Assembly: GCA_012064415.1 (NCBI GenBank)
Contig: SSNU01000129.1
Span: 302,195 to 366,194, forward strand
Source: Gyrodactylus bullatarudis
Lineage: Eukaryota; Platyhelminthes; Monogenea; Gyrodactylidea; Gyrodactylidae
Length of the DNA: 64,000 nucleotides
Direction of reading: 5' to 3'
The notes beneath the pieces were generated by a model. That model saw only the letters and a list, made by a program, of their open reading frames with translations. It ran no database searches and had not been told where the DNA came from. The first letter of the stretch is position 1. The number at the start of each line of letters is the position of its first letter. The position numbers and the translations under genes are program-made. Shown here in pieces: positions 1-13,800 of this stretch.

Positions 1-68
1 GTACGCAAAAGGTTGTGGTGTACTGATGTTTCCAAACGAGAACGAAATGGGTGCCTACTTAAATGATG

Positions 69-540
69 TCTTAATAATAATAATAATAGTTTTATTTAAG
101 AATACATATTCTGATATCTGTAAACATAAATAATTATTCATATTATTTTGAGTACATTAATATATACTTGAGTTCATTTTTAAATTTATTCAAGCTTAGG
201 TTTTTAAATGATATATTGAGATTTTTAAATATGTCTTTACATTTATTAGATATTGCCAGCGTTTTTGACTTGCCAAATTATGGAATATTATAGCGTAATC
301 CTTCGTGGTTAGAGCTTACTATAGGGGATGATTTGATAAGACTTATTGATTTCAGTTCTCTGCTAAGTCTAGGAGAATTGTTCGGGGAGTTGAGTTCGAA
401 GATAGTGGGCGTACAAATCGTTTTTGTGCAGATTGAATTTTTTTCGACCATTCTTTACCTTCAGGATCATTTTCAAATGAGTTTCTTTTGTAAATGTAGC
501 GGTGAGATCCATTTTTTAACATTCAGCGACATGAGCTAAA
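69..540 (-). mobile_element. 3'-terminal fragment of a non-LTR (LINE) element, reverse strand
   Basis: The block starts with a (TAA)n tract, expected at the 3' end of a reverse-oriented LINE, and runs through AT-rich sequence. It aligns by eye, in order, with the copy at about 62,355-64,000; shared words include ACATTTATTA and GATGATTTGAT. No intact reading frame survives here. Assignment rests on the other copy, whose reverse strand encodes a recognisable reverse transcriptase C-terminus. The right boundary near 540 is approximate. Confidence 0.6.
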
Positions 541-954
541 CACATTTATCTCATTTTTTTATGATCTAGAAGATTTTGATGCGCTAATTTCTATGGGGAA
601 AACGGTTTCTCGGTTGATTTGGGAATTTGTCTATAAATGTGATCAGACACTTTATTATCTGAATTATATCTGTATTTAAATCCATTCCGATTTTTGAATA
701 ACAGTATTTTTTTCATTCTGTATTTGTATAGAAAATTTTATAAGATGCCTACGATTAGCTGGATATATTGAAATTTCTAGGATAAAAGAATTTTATAAAT
801 TAAGGCAACACCAAACTCATGAAGAATGTTCGCTGAAACTTTCATTTTGAACTCTATGAAAATAGATTTAAATTCAGATTAAATTATCCATATTTTTAAT
901 TCTAGATAGAAAATTCAATTTAACAAGGCTAAAAAAGGTATTTTCCATTTTCAG
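541..954. other. No feature seen; presumably intron 5' of the first visible cadherin exon
   Basis: AT-rich sequence ending in a polypyrimidine tract and an AG acceptor at 953-954. I found no exon, repeat or RNA gene in it. Confidence 0.5.
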
Positions 955-3900
955 TTTACTGTAAAAGAAAATGATACGTATGACATGGTTGTGGGTAAAG
1001 TGTATGCTTTTGATAAGGACAGCGGTGATAATGGGAGAATCACTTATTCCCTGGATAATTCTGATTCGGGGGAAAATAACGCATTCGCCATACGGCCGAA
1101 TGATGGTCTTATCAAGGTTCGTCAAGTCTTGGATCGTGAAGAAAAAGATTAGTAAGTTGATTATCTTTAAATTTTGTACAATTTCCTGTTGACTTATTGT
1201 TCCAGTCATCAATTTCTCGTGTATGCTATTGACCAGGGTAGTGAAATAAAGATGACAGCTACAGCAACAGTTGATGTAACTGTCCTGGATATTAATGACA
1301 ATGATCCAAAATTTATTGGAGTAGATGATTCGGATGTATTCCACTTTCGAGTGTCCGAGGATGTGCCGATTGGCCATCAGATTGGAGTTATAATGACAAA
1401 CGACTATGATGGTCCTGGAAATAATGATGTCCAATATCGAATGATAACTTCATCAGTTCCCTTTATAATTAACCAACAGACAGGTGTTATTACCACAACA
1501 GAGGAGTTGGATCGTGAAAGAAAGGTTTCCTATCAATTCGCTGTTGTTGCCTTTGATAATGGTAATCCAACTGGATCATCTTCAGCAAAAGTTTCCATTG
1601 AGATTTTGGATGTTAACGATAATGATCCTATAATTGTGTTCCCATCACAAAACGACACCACCATCAGTATATCATATAAAGAGCCTATTAATGAGGTTAG
1701 TTTTATATACCAACACTTGTTGTAGGATCATTGGCCTTTTTTGTATTTTTTTATCAAGTATTTTAGATACTGAATTCAAGGTTTAGTTAGGGTTTTTGGT
1801 GACGAAGTACTTATTAACCCTTTCGGTGCCGAGACTATTTCACAATTTTCATAAAAACCAAAATTTAGCAAGTTATTTGCCCTATAATATTACTAATTCA
1901 GGTTCACATTGTGGGCTTCAATTTAGACTTTAATTGATCCAGAAACCTATAAAACTGGTAGAGTTATGAAGGTTTAAAAAAATTGGAAAATGGACATATA
2001 TGTGCATCGGCACCGAAAGGGTTAAGTACATTTTTAATAAAATATCCCGGCATCTTTTTATATTAAATATAAAAGATTGCATGGTTAAATTAAGGAATTT
2101 CATTATAGATCCAAGCTCATCTGATAGATAATATATTACCAAAAATAAAAAATCTGTTCAAATAATTTGGTCCAAAAATACGGTGCTACTTATACGTATG
2201 ATAGACAATGATGTGGGCCCTTTCGAGTGACCACTGTACATAAATTTTGATAAAGTACTTATCATAGATCTATGTTTGGCCAAGTTATGATTTTTCTATT
2301 CTCCGAAAAAATAATAAACATCCCTCCTGTTGGCTTGGTTTTAAAATCTAAAAATTTCAATATTCTTTTTGAGAGCTTGCGATTAAATTTTAATATTTTT
2401 CTGCTGCTTTGAAGATTATTGAACAAACATTTCCCAGTTTTAGTCATTTTAGAGCAATTTCCAAATCGGAAGTAAAATCATTTGAACAAATAAATTGCAT
2501 TATTTCATTTTGTCATAAATATATTGCAAGATATTTAAAAGTAATTAGTTTTTCTATCAACATGGATTCCTTCAAGGAAAATAATCCTATTTCAATTATT
2601 TAACCGTATTGACTGTCAAAAATTTACAGATAGGTTCTTGCGTTTCAGATACCGGGGTTCATACATGACTAAATTAACTTTTTTCAGTGATCCTTAAACA
2701 CTTCTTCGAAATAGTCACAATATACATTTTCGTTCTTGGTATATTTTTGTGAGCCAAACCTTGATTTATTTTATCAACAATAAAAGATGATAAAGTTCAT
2801 TTCCATGAAAGCTTGAATAGCTAATTCAAAACAAGGCCTATTCTTTTAACATGATATTCATAAGCAATTCCATCAGGATTGTATGAGGTGATAAGAAATC
2901 TTTTTTGACGATCACTGACTAGTCAGTGACTATTTTTACCTATAAAATTCGATAATTAATTTACAAGATAGCTTGTCTAAGTTCTGCCATTGCCCTTCGC
3001 GTGATTGACACCTCAAGAATCATACAAGGAAGCCGAATATCGCGATTAATACCCACAGATCTTTGATAATCGAACTTTCATTGATTCTCAGGTACAGTAA
3101 AAATGATCAAGAAATCGAAATTCAACACCCAAACGATAATAAGGCGAAGAGTGAGAGAATCTAGAATCGATTTTCTTCTCTTTTGTGTTGATATTGAAAG
3201 ATTTCTTTTAACCACTCTCCCAACTTCAAATTAATAAAAAATATCAGTTCAAAGAATGGGTTTGTGAATTTCTTGTGAATCTTTCCTGGAAATTTTTTCC
3301 TTCTATTAGTTAAGAAACATCTGGATTACTAAAAATTCTTTATCAAATTCGAATTCTCGATAATTTAAAAAAATCATTTCAAATTAGATTTCAAACTTTG
3401 TATCAACTAGCTTTACGTTTCGCATTTGTACTTTGTTAAAAGTTTCACTTTTTTTGAAATCGAAACATTTTTATTTATATACAGATATATAGAGATTAAT
3501 TATTGTAAAATTAATGTGCCCGGTGTAGGAGGATTTAAACCTAGTCCCGAAAGTAAGAGGGTCCGAATGAGAGGTGAGAGGGATACCACTACGCCACAAC
3601 GGGCATTATGGTAAGTAGTAGTTACAATAAAATCTTTCTCACTAACAAATTTTATTATCTGTAGAGACTAAATTATTCTTTTATTTATTCCCTCGTAGAA
3701 ATGAAAATAAGAATTTCGTCAAAGAAATAGAAACGAGAAGATATGAATAAACAGGAAGCATATAATTTAAATGGGAGAGTACTCTCTCTATAGTCAACTC
3801 ATTCCCCTTTGATGAGAAGAAGAAATTCAAGTTTTAGCACTACAGTTTATCAGGAATGTACTTGGAGAGAATTCACTTGTTTCCTCAATCATTCTGTTCG

Positions 3901-6900
3901 AGCTATTTTAAGGAAAATAGATAAAAAGTTCATTACTACTAGCATTCTCCAACAATTACGAAAGATAGGCCTTGAGGATATTCTCATCAGCCAAAAACAC
4001 ATATTGCTAAAATCGAAATATTTTGTCCCTAATTATATCTAGATTTGATTATTAGCCTGATATGAAGATAAGAATTGGCAATTTTCACAAAAAACTAAAC
4101 ATTTTTCACTAGATTGACAGAAATAAAATTATTAACGAAATTAAGATCTTCAAAATTTTTGTTAATTACAGACAATTGAAGCGATTAAATTTGGATATTT
4201 TGGATCAACATTTGGCCACAGAAATTCAGATCAATTAGTTATTATTGGGGGAAATTAAACCATCTTAATTTTCCGATCCTCATGAAAAAAATCTAAATAA
4301 TATATAAGATGCTTTGATCAAATTCGGATTTTTTTTCCAATAATAATCCCAAATCTCGGTATCATACTGCTTAAAATCTTCGAAATCGATAAAAATTTAA
4401 TCTCAATAGTTTTAAAAGTTTAAATTTGGTGCATTTTGTAAGTTGAAATATGGCTCAATTTACGTCTGATTGAAATTTCTCAGAAATATTTTTTTATTTT
4501 TATAACTTATGAGTTCATTTATCATCAACAAATTCACAAGGTTTTTTGTTCCTGGCTATCCGATGAAAAATATCAACTCAGTTCATGTCTAGGAAGCCCT
4601 TTTCACTTTTCACAATTATTTTCAGAATAGCCCTAGAAAATAATTTTTATTCATGAATAAGGCCTAATAAATGTACTTACAAGTGAATACGTTGTAGTTC
4701 ATTGGTAAGATAACTTGAACGAGTTTCATATCACAAATAACTTGAAAATAATTTGTTAATTTGAAACTTACAGGTCATTGCAAAAATTGAGGCCAGAGAC
4801 GCTGATGAAGGAATCAATGGACAAATTCATTACAGTTACTTTAATCATATACCAAAGTATCTCTTTCAAATAGACGAAATCACAGGAGAACTCCGGGTTG
4901 TTAATGAAATGCACAAAGAGGATATAGGCAAATATTCTTGTGAAATACATGTCCAGGATTCTGGAATTCCAGCTAGAACAACCACGGTCAATCTAATTGT
5001 AAAGGTATGTTTTAATGTTTGACGATTAAAATTAAGTAACTTTGGAAATGATTTCAAGGTTGACGATTCAATACCACGGAGTACCTCATGGCTAAGTGTC
5101 AAGGAGAAAATCAAGAATAACCAAGCCTTCTTGATGAAGAGGGGAAAATTTGATCGAGTTGACGAGGAGAATTGGATAACACCTGGAAATATTCTAATCG
5201 TCATTGTTGGCCTAGTCTGCAGTGTGATTATAGTTCTTCTTGGTTTAACAATGTACATGTGCAAGAAACGAGGCTATCTTAACCAGGTAAATGAAATCTA
5301 CAAAATGGAACTCCACGATGCAGAGTACACAGATCAGAATCCGAGGACTACACCAGTTCTATACACTTCTCTTGGGGAAGGTAAACGATTTGCCTATCAA
5401 ACCACGAATTTTTCCGAAGACGCCCCAAGAAATAATTATTATCCCTATCCAGAAGCTATTCATGATAATATGGACTACTCACTGCGCTCATTCAGTACAG
5501 ACCAGACCTCTGAGAGATCTGACAACATGAGCAATAAGAAAAAGGTTTACTTTTCCATTGTTAATAATGAGAAGCATCCGACAAATCAACATATCGTGAG
5601 TTTTTGCATTTTTAATCATAAATAAAAGGATTTGAAAATTTTCATGAAATTCGTTTTTAATACGAATCGAAGAGATTCAACTCATCTTTCTTGAAATATT
5701 TATACTAAATATATTTTTTCCCGAACAAAATAAAAAGGATTTTCATAAATTAAATTCGAAAATTATGTTGTTCGGATATCTGTAAATCCCATTTTCACAG
5801 AATTCTTTAAAACGCATTAAAATTTTCAAAAAGGGTGAGGATATTTAGCAACAAAATTTTAAATAACTATCAAAATAATTCTCATCCGAAAAGTCATACA
5901 GATTGCTCAGAAACGTGATTTTTATCAATTATCGTAGTAAAATTCATTCAAAATTTGTTCGCGCGACTTTAAAAAATTTAATTTTCAAATGAGATTTTGT
6001 ATATCAGAACAAAATATTTAATTGAAAAGGATTTTTTTCTCAAAATTTAATTTTCTATTGAATGAGCAAATAAACGAAAAAAATTATTACCCTACTAAAG
6101 CTAGTTGACATGAAGATTTTTCTCCGAATTCACGGGAAAAGATCGTTTTTGAATTCTAAAATGGAATGAGCTTATAAGTTGTGGATATTTTTTAAAAATC
6201 CGAAAAAAAATTCAAAAATAATATTTTACAAATTTTGAATGAAGTATAGTAAAAGTTGAAAAATATAAGAATATAATTATGTGTGAGCTGAAAAAAACAC
6301 CAAAACTCTTCAATAAGTAGCAACAGTGAAGAAAGGTGAAAAAGCTCACATAGGCCAGGGGGTTATAAGAGAAGTTTTTCTGAACACACAGATTTGGCTT
6401 AAAGTGATTGATTAAGAATTTCTCTTTCATTCAAAATTTGTAAAATATTATTTTCAATGAATTTTAAACTTTTATAAAAGTTATTATTTATGTGTCACTA
6501 CTGATTAACCATAAAGAAATGTACATTTGGTGAATAAAACATCTTTTCTCATATATCTAAATATAAGTATTGATATTTTGGATCATAATTAGAATTTGGC
6601 CATAGAGATGGCAAAGATATTACTGTTTCCGAGAAAAATTTAAACTTTCAGATTTTGGATAATTTGCCTATGTGATAATCAAAAAATGGTTCTATATCGC
6701 TTAATAATGAGGAATTTCAGTGAACTTCAGCAGGGAAACTCGAATTCTTCGTCTAATGATGATACAAAACATCAGTACTCAACTGCTTTGGATCATCGCA
6801 ATCGATAAAAATTTTGGGCTTAAAAGTTGAAAAAGTGAACATTTGATGCATTTTCGAAATTGAAGAATTGACCTAATTTTGATCAGATTGAATTTTTTTC

Positions 6901-8232
6901 GGATTTTTTAAAATATTATATCATTCCATTTTAGAATTCAAAAAACGATTTTTGCCCGTGAATCAGGAGAAAAATATTGAGATTTTTGTAAAAATAGTAT
7001 AATCTCATCTTCATGTCAATTAGGTTTACTACTAGGTTTTTACTAATGTAACCACCATTTAGTTTACCACAAAATTATAAATTGATATTGTAATACTGTA
7101 GTCACCTAGGTTATTATCTTCATCTGATCTCATAATATTATTATGCCTTACCTATATACTCTTTCTTGAACTGAATAAACTGCAAGACAACCCAAGGCAT
7201 TTAATCAATTTATTCCTTTAAACAGCTGTGTCATTGTTAAAATGGATTATCGAATTTTACAAATATACAGATTAAATTTCACTTGAATACATTTGTTATT
7301 CATTAATACAGCATTGATGCATTTTAAACGTAAATTTTTTCAGGATAAAGTACAAGGAGCCCTGTCCAACGAGTACACAGCATTAGGTAAGATTATTATT
7401 TCCTCTGCATGAAAAAATTTATGGTCTTTACGAAAATAAGTTAGAAATCTAAACTTAATTGACATGAAGATGATTGTTTATTTAGAAAAATTTTTCTTCG
7501 GAAAGTCAGCAAAAAGTCAGTCGAATTCCGTCATAAAATAGGCCAATAAGTTGTGGAAATTGAAAAAAATTTTCTGAAAATATCCAATCTGACCAAAATT
7601 GGCCTATTTTATTACGGAATTCGAAAAAGTAAGATTTTTTTCGAAGAAAAATATTGAGTTTTTTGTAAATAAGAGTAAACTCTCATCTTCATGTCAACTA
7701 GCTTTATGATCTTTGCAAAAATTTCAATCATCAAGAATTCGAATAAGTTTATGCGATTTTTAGGAATCCATATCATATTAAGGTAACATCGCCTTTACCA
7801 ATTTCTATTGGACGTCAAATTCTCTTTTTGAACTTAGAGCTGAAAATTTTGCTGATTTGAAATTGACGTCTCAGAATCAATGAAACTTCGATAAATCAAT
7901 AAAAATATTTAGCTCAAAAAATAGAAACTTGGCGTTGAATCTAAATTTGAAAAATGACCATATTTCTCTTAAAATTATTTATTTCAGTTAAATTTACAAA
8001 TTTTTAGTTTATTTTATTTTCGTTTCAAGTATCAATGAATAATCCAGACCTTGGCAAAAGAGAAGTCTCATGCGATGACCTTACCTCAGCAAATAAAAAT
8101 CTTTATTACATTCTCTGTCCGAATGAGAAGCTCTCCAATGATGGAAATTCCGTGGGCAAAACCAATAATAATAATACTACGAGTCTTCCAGGAAAAACCA
8201 CATTTAATGCATCAACAGAAGGTTTCGTTTAA
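955..8232 (+). CDS. Cadherin-family transmembrane adhesion protein, 3' part
   Basis: Calcium-dependent cell-adhesion protein of the plasma membrane. Exons: 955-1151, 1206-1695, 4774-5004, 5059-5595, 7344-7386, 8030-8232; reading frame and GT-AG sites agree at every junction, giving about 566 residues ending at TAA 8230-8232. The visible part has cadherin repeats with calcium-binding signatures DINDNDP (near residue 95) and DVNDNDP (near 206), repeated LDRE motifs and DADEGINGQI. A short juxtamembrane segment is followed by one membrane helix (about residues 350-371, starting TPGNILIVIVG) and a tail of about 190 residues. The tail has no beta-catenin-binding region that I recognise, so a protocadherin-like or invertebrate Cad-type member is likelier than a classical cadherin. 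The 5' exons lie outside the window. Two introns are only 54 nt, while others carry transposons. Confidence 0.88.
1814..2025. mobile_element. piggyBac-type MITE (copy A) in a cadherin intron
   Basis: 212 bp bounded by TTAA at 1814-1817 and 2022-2025. The inverted ends read TTAACCCTTTCGGTGCCGA and its complement, typical of piggyBac elements with TTAA target duplication. An imperfect copy of the palindrome TGGACATATATGTCCA lies inside the right end (1991-2006). The interior matches copy B (41,527-41,749) in the opposite orientation. No coding capacity. Confidence 0.85.
3515..3605 (-). repeat. tRNA-derived SINE head or tRNA pseudogene
   Basis: On the reverse strand the segment begins GCCCGTTGTGGCGTAGTGG and ends CACCGGGCA. 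It has an A-box-like TGGCGTAGTGG and a B-box-like GGTTTAAATCC, and the outer ends can pair as an acceptor stem with one mismatch. The T stem pairs poorly and the anticodon arm is irregular, so it is not a normal functional tRNA. The neighbouring block (about 3448-3482) resembles 60,648-60,682, consistent with a dispersed element. Confidence 0.5.
4040..4610. repeat. Degenerate copy of the TTGACATGAAGAT fold-back family
   Basis: Begins with a diverged terminus (GCCTGATATGAAGAT). Its interior shares ordered blocks with 6,570-6,900, for example AATCGATAAAAATTT and a GCATTTT...TTGAA stretch. Ends are not sharp. It lies in the same gene as the better-preserved copies. Confidence 0.4.
6096..7030. 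mobile_element. Fold-back/TIR element with TTGACATGAAGAT ends, about 0.93 kb
   Basis: Left end TTGACATGAAGAT at about 6105-6117; the complement ATCTTCATGTCAA closes the element near 7019. The arms pair for well over 100 bp with interruptions (for example GAATTCTAAAATGGAATGA left, TCATTCCATTTTAGAATTC right). Non-coding and intronic in the cadherin gene. Superfamily not identified. Confidence 0.6.
7454..7708. mobile_element. Small palindromic MITE of the same family
   Basis: About 255 bp and nearly a full hairpin. Left end TTAATTGACATGAAGAT (from 7456), right end ATCTTCATGTCAACTAG (to about 7702). The two arms contain GAATTCCGTCATAAAATAGG and its near complement. Non-coding; sits in the last cadherin intron. 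Confidence 0.7.
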
Positions 8233-8580
8233 CCTAATTGAAAGAGTGAATTTTAATTGAATACCAAATAGGACAACATGATAATTTCAAATAGAAATAT
8301 GAAACATTATCTGTAAATAATAATAAAAAACGTGTAAAAGCACAAATCAGATTCCTTGTAAATAGGAAATTAAAATATTCAACAGATTAATAAATTTATT
8401 ACTGAATCAAGTACTGTTACCACTATATTAATATAATAATAATTGTGATACTACATATGTATCAATTTATATTTTTTAATCAAAACATTACACTCATATC
8501 AATTTAAAAATGATTCATTCATGCATATTTGTTAGGTACAGAAGCAAATTAAATTTTCATTCTTCTAAGCCTTAGAATTT

Positions 8581-9492
8581 AAGGCTATTTCAAAAGTTCT
8601 CAACAAGAATCAATCATCCACCCTGAGTAGTAGACTGGGTCCCTATTTTTTAATTTTTGCAGAATAAAAATTTCGAGTTCAGTTTCACAACAAATCGGAT
8701 GCGAAGATCACGATTTAATAATCAGTATAATTTTACAACCTTCGCCGGCGCTTTTGGAACTTTTGAGTTTGTGCTATTATGTGGTTACTAAAAAGTATGG
8801 TGACGAAAAAATAATTCGTAAAATTTGTTTTTAAACAAATTTTTTGTGATAGAAATTTATGTATGAAAAAAAAGAATTCAAGTTATCTATATAAACTGAT
8901 TTTCACTTAAGGTTTCTCAAAGTTAATTTTACTAATAATTGCTGATATTTAAAAAAATAGAATATATTTATTGGATTAAATAAAGAAAATCTTTTTTTTC
9001 ATATTAATAGGAAAGTTTTTTCGAACATTTATCACAGAGTTTATATACATTTCTGCTATCAACACCACACACTTTTTGTGATGCTGCGGTCGAGATTTGG
9101 ATAACTCTTTCAACAGACTGGCTATTAGAAGGAATGTCTGTAAATTATTTATTTACTATTTCATCCCAAGGAACATTTTTCAAAACTGCTGGGAATCCAA
9201 ATTTTGAATTATTAGAATCAATCATTTAAAAGTAATGCTTTGCTTCTGAGTTTATATCTGGCAGCTCATAGTTAACATGGTCATTCATGGATTCATACTT
9301 ACAAGTATTTCAAGTGCCAAACTTCTCACTTACGATCTATTGTCGACTATCATTGATAAAATAATCATTTCCGGGTGAGAATGATATCTATTTCTAACCA
9401 ATGATTTAACTGCACTTCTGCTCATTTTTATATCATCAAAATTAAGGCTATTTCAAAAGTTCTCAACAAGAATCAATCATCCACCCTGAGTA
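8581..9492. repeat. Pair of identical 49-bp direct repeats (8581-8629 and 9444-9492)
   Basis: Both copies begin AAGGCTATTTCAAAAGTTCT and end CCACCCTGAGTA, and they match at all 49 positions by eye. They lie 863 bp apart. The right copy is followed by a short palindrome, CTACTCAGTGAGTAG. They could be remains of terminal repeats or an unusually long target-site duplication. Confidence 0.7.
9030..9200 (-). pseudogene. Relic of a repeat-associated protein (HTQAVER-like motif)
   Basis: On the reverse strand a short frame reads IPSNSQSVERVIQISTAASQ, followed by a KVCGVDSRN segment. It resembles the motif 'hTqaVERcVKlVTeAS...vcG...RDG' seen in proteins of unknown function that are multicopy in invertebrate genomes. 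Stops and frameshifts surround it. The family link is from memory. Confidence 0.35.
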
Positions 9493-10813
9493 CTACTCAG
9501 TGAGTAGTAGTTATCATTAAAACCAACAGGACTTGATTATTCCAAGTAGAGAACAGACTGTGAAAGTTAATGCGGTACTGCTCCAACAAATGAGTAATAG
9601 ATTTTTTTCCATTTATGGCAAATATTTCACGTTTTTTGTGCGTGAGAATTCACCCATCTTGTATACTTTAGAAGGTTTTTCTTATTAAAAAACTCTACTT
9701 TTAAGTACAAGACAAAATTTTTCACTTCTTTGGATTTTCGTTTTATTTTGTAAATAAATTAATTTTATAATTCAGTTTGAAACATAAAAAATTCATGATA
9801 GCATCATACAATGTATAATATACATAAAGTCAATGGCTACCCTAGTCCAAAGAAATTAGAGGGTAATATATCGCTATAACAATTATAATTTATAAAGATA
9901 CTAATATTATTATGATATGATGAGGGATTATAGGGATAACTTAAAAATATGATCTTACAGACTTTAAAAATAATCCTTTTCTCTGCAAAACCATTCAAGC
10001 TCTAAATCAAGGCACATAAGAATCTCTCTAAAGAACTTGAAAAATACATTTTGTGATTTAAAAAATTCCTTATTTGAAAAGATTTCGAATTATATTATTT
10101 CTAATTTTCATTTTAAACAACAACAAAAAAATTTACAGCAAATGATTCTTGAACAGAAAATGCAACCAACATTCTGTAGACTCGAAGGAAAAAGGCTTCA
10201 GAAAGTAAAATAATATTTATTAATGGATGACAGTTGTATCATCGCATTTATCTATAGAAACAATTATCGTTAAAAATCCTATGCTTGACAAGGACGACAT
10301 AAACCCATAAAATGAGGGAATGAACAAAGCAATCACACATTCTTAAATTTTCCACTAATTGAAACGGGAAAAGAAATCTGATACTTCTCAATGAAAATTT
10401 AATAGTGGTGGATTATATTTCTATTTTTTGTCAGAGTTATACCATATAAATCACTTTGCTTTACAAATATTTGTTCCTTGGTAAGGAATTCTCACAAAAA
10501 CAAAATGAATTTCATTTATTTTTAAATCATAACTACTTAAAAGTAGAATTGAATTGATGGAGTATGGTGGAAAAATTCATTAGGAAATGTAAATTGACTG
10601 ATTAATGTGTTTTTTCAAGTTTATACAACATTTACATGGACTTAGAACTACGAAAATATTTCAACGGAATTTAATTTAGCTAATAAATTTAAATTTAATA
10701 ATATAAAATGTAACCAATCAAACAATTTTCCGTATTAAAACTTGTTTTTGTTTTAATTAAATTTCTATTACTGTTCAATTTGAAACCTTCCAGTTGGCAC
10801 AAGTCTGTCGACG

Positions 10814-13800
10814 ATGACGTATCTTCAAAAGTTTGAAACTAAAAGTGCCAGAGCCAAGGGTAATAAATAATATGATTATAATATTTCAGGTATCAGTTTT
10901 CACCCCAAAAGATCATGGGTTTTAACAAGCTTGCATTCAGGAGTTATTCAACTATGGGATTATCGCTCTTGTACATTGATTGATAAATTTGACGAACACG
11001 AGGGACCTGTACGGGGTTTAGATTTCCACAAAGATCAACCTCTATTTGTGTCTGGTGGTGATGATTTCAAAATTCGAGTTTGGAATTATAAACAGAAAAA
11101 ATGTTTGTTTCCCCTTCTTGGGCACATCGACTATATAAGAACAACATTTTTCCATCATGAAAATCCCTGGATATTGTCGGCTTCTGATGATCAAACTATC
11201 CGTATTTGGAACTGGCAATCTAGAAATGTTCTTTCCATTCTTACTGGACACACACATTATGTGATGTGTGCTCAATTTCATCCAACTGAAGACTTGGTTG
11301 CATCTGCATCTTTGGATCAAACAGTACGTGTTTGGGATATAAGCGGTCTACGAAAGAAAAATTTTACTCCAAGAGGAAACGAATCTAAAATGTCAATTGG
11401 ATCTGGTGGTCCAGGATCTATTTCATTTGTCAATGGTGTTTCTTCAACTGAACTATTTGGTTCTTGTGATGCTGTTGTAAAGCATGTTCTTGAAGGCCAC
11501 GATAGGGGAGTCAATTGGGTTCAATTCCATCCCAAGATGCCATTAGTAGTTTCTTGTGGTGATGATCGGTATATTAAAATCTGGCGTTTAAGTGAAACCA
11601 AGGCTTGGGAGCTTGAAACATTAAGAGGACACGTTTCCAATATCAATTGTGTCATTTTCCATCCTAGACAAGATTCGCTGCTTTCTATATCTGAAGATAA
11701 AACTATACGTGTCTGGGATTTAGCGAAAAAATCTTGTGTTGCCACCTTTAGAAGAGATTTAGACAGATTTTGGATTGTTGCCGTCCATCCAACTCTTAAT
11801 TTATTCGGTGCTGCTCATGATAGTGGTATTGTAAGTTCATTATTTAATTTTTTTTCATAATTTTATTATTTACTTGAATAGGTTGTTTTCAAACTTGAGA
11901 GAGAAAGACCAGCTCATACAGTCCACAAGAGTAAGATGTTTTATGCAAAAGGAAAACAATTAAGAATGGTCGACTTTGGCGACGAGAAAGATATTGTTCT
12001 GTTCTCAATAGGAAAGTAAGTTCTCATCTTAAGTTACAAATCCAGTTTATTAAGTTTATTTTATTAAATTTTATCAGAGAACGAACTCAAGTTACTGGTT
12101 TACGTTACAATCCAACTGAGAATATGGTTATTGTCATATCATCTCATAATTCTTCAAATAATGATTTTGTATATGAACTCTTTCCTATCCAAAACGAATC
12201 GAGTGGAGAAGTAAAGGGTAACTCAATAGGTGGCTCAACTCCTTGTATGGATGCCATTTGGATAGGAAGATCTAAATTTGTTGTACTAGAGTCATCAAAG
12301 ACACTAGGGATTAGAAATACTGCTAATGAGAAAGTTAAAAGAATCGAACTAACGTCTTCTATTGATGCAATCTTCCCAGCTGGAAGTACTGGTCAAATCC
12401 TCACTAAAGAATCTGGTTCATCTGGGATTGTAAATCTTATGGATGTAACTAATAATCGACAACTTGCCAAATGTTCAAATGTCAAAGGAATTAAACGTGT
12501 TGTTTGGTCTGATGATAATTCTTATGTTGCTCTTATCTCAAAATTGAATTTATACCTATATACTAAAGATCTTAAACCTCTAGCCAATGTCCATGAAACG
12601 GTTCGAATTAAAAGTGGTGTCTGGGACAAGAATGAAATATTTGTTTATACAACTCCTAACCACATAAAATATTGTCTATTTAATGGAGACGGTGGCATTG
12701 TAAGAACTCTTGAAACACCTGTTTATTTAACAAAAATGCACAATGAATCTTTATACTGTCTTGATCGTCAGTGTCAATCTTTAATCATGCAAGTAGACAC
12801 TACTGAGTATCGTTTCAAACTGGCAATCATAAAAAAGAGATTTGATCAAGTACTTGGTATGATGAAAAATAATCAATTGGTTGGTCAAGCTGTTATTAGT
12901 TACCTTGAGAAAAAAGGTTATCCAGAAATTGCTCTTCACTTTGTCAAGGATCCAAAAACTCGTTTTGATCTTGCAATTGAATGTGGACAACTTGATATTG
13001 CTGTTGAGGCTGCAAAGGCGTTGGATAACAAATTTTTCTGGGAAAAACTCATTCAACCATCATTAAAACAGGGCAATTATGCCATTACTGAATTGGCATA
13101 TCAGAGATTAAAAGATTTCAATAGAATATCCTTCTTTTACCTAATCACTGGAAGTATGGATAAATTGAAGAAAATGATGAAGATTGCTGAAGTCAGGAAT
13201 GACATTTCATCTCAATTCCAGACGGCTCTCCTTTTGGGTGATGTTGAGGAAAGAATTAAAATTTTGTGCAAAACAAAAAAACCCTATCTAGCCTACCTCA
13301 CCGCAAAAACTCATGGACTGGAAGATATAGCAAAAGATATTAAAGAAAAACTTGAAGAATCTGGTGAATCTATATCTTTCCCTAGTGTCGATCCCAATGC
13401 CAAGTTAATACTCCCTTATCTGCCTTTGATTTCTACAGAAAAGGCATCGGCCAATTGGTCTCTAAATAAAATTGAGAAGGATTTGTTTGAATCCTTACTT
13501 GAAGGTAGAACAGATACACGAAAAATTGATAACCAGGAGAGAGAGGCTGACGAGGAATTCTTTACTGATGCTGGTTCTGATTTGGGCAAAGAGGATAATA
13601 TTATTTCAGATGAAGAAATTCTTGGTAATGATGATGGTAAGTATTGGCTTCTTGATTGAGTCTTAATTTTTCTTATTTTCATAAAAAAAATTTTCATACA
13701 GCTGGTTGGGATGTTAATGAAGACATTGTTCTCAAGTCTGATGATAATGAAATTGCACCCGAGGATAACATTGAAAACAATGGAATAACCACAAAAGAAT

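Larger units (their letters stand above)
8233..10813. other. Intergenic region between cadherin and COPA, with polyA signals and a repeat-bounded relic
   Basis: AATAAA-like hexamers just after the cadherin stop (near 8320 and 8388) probably serve its 3' end. A 49-bp direct-repeat pair encloses a decayed transposon-like relic (listed separately). From about 9,500 to 10,790 I see only AT-rich sequence. Confidence 0.5.

Noticed and set aside
1..68. Possible exon fragment (open in one frame, containing GVLMFPNENEMGAY)
   Set aside because: Only about 20 codons at the window edge directly against a LINE tail; no splice site or family could be established.
874..1434. 186-codon reverse-strand frame
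   Set aside because: It is antisense to two cadherin exons whose plus-strand reading matches the family across splice sites.
3515..3605. Functional tRNA gene on the reverse strand
   Set aside because: A- and B-box-like words exist, but the T stem and anticodon arm do not fold properly; a SINE head or pseudogene fits better.
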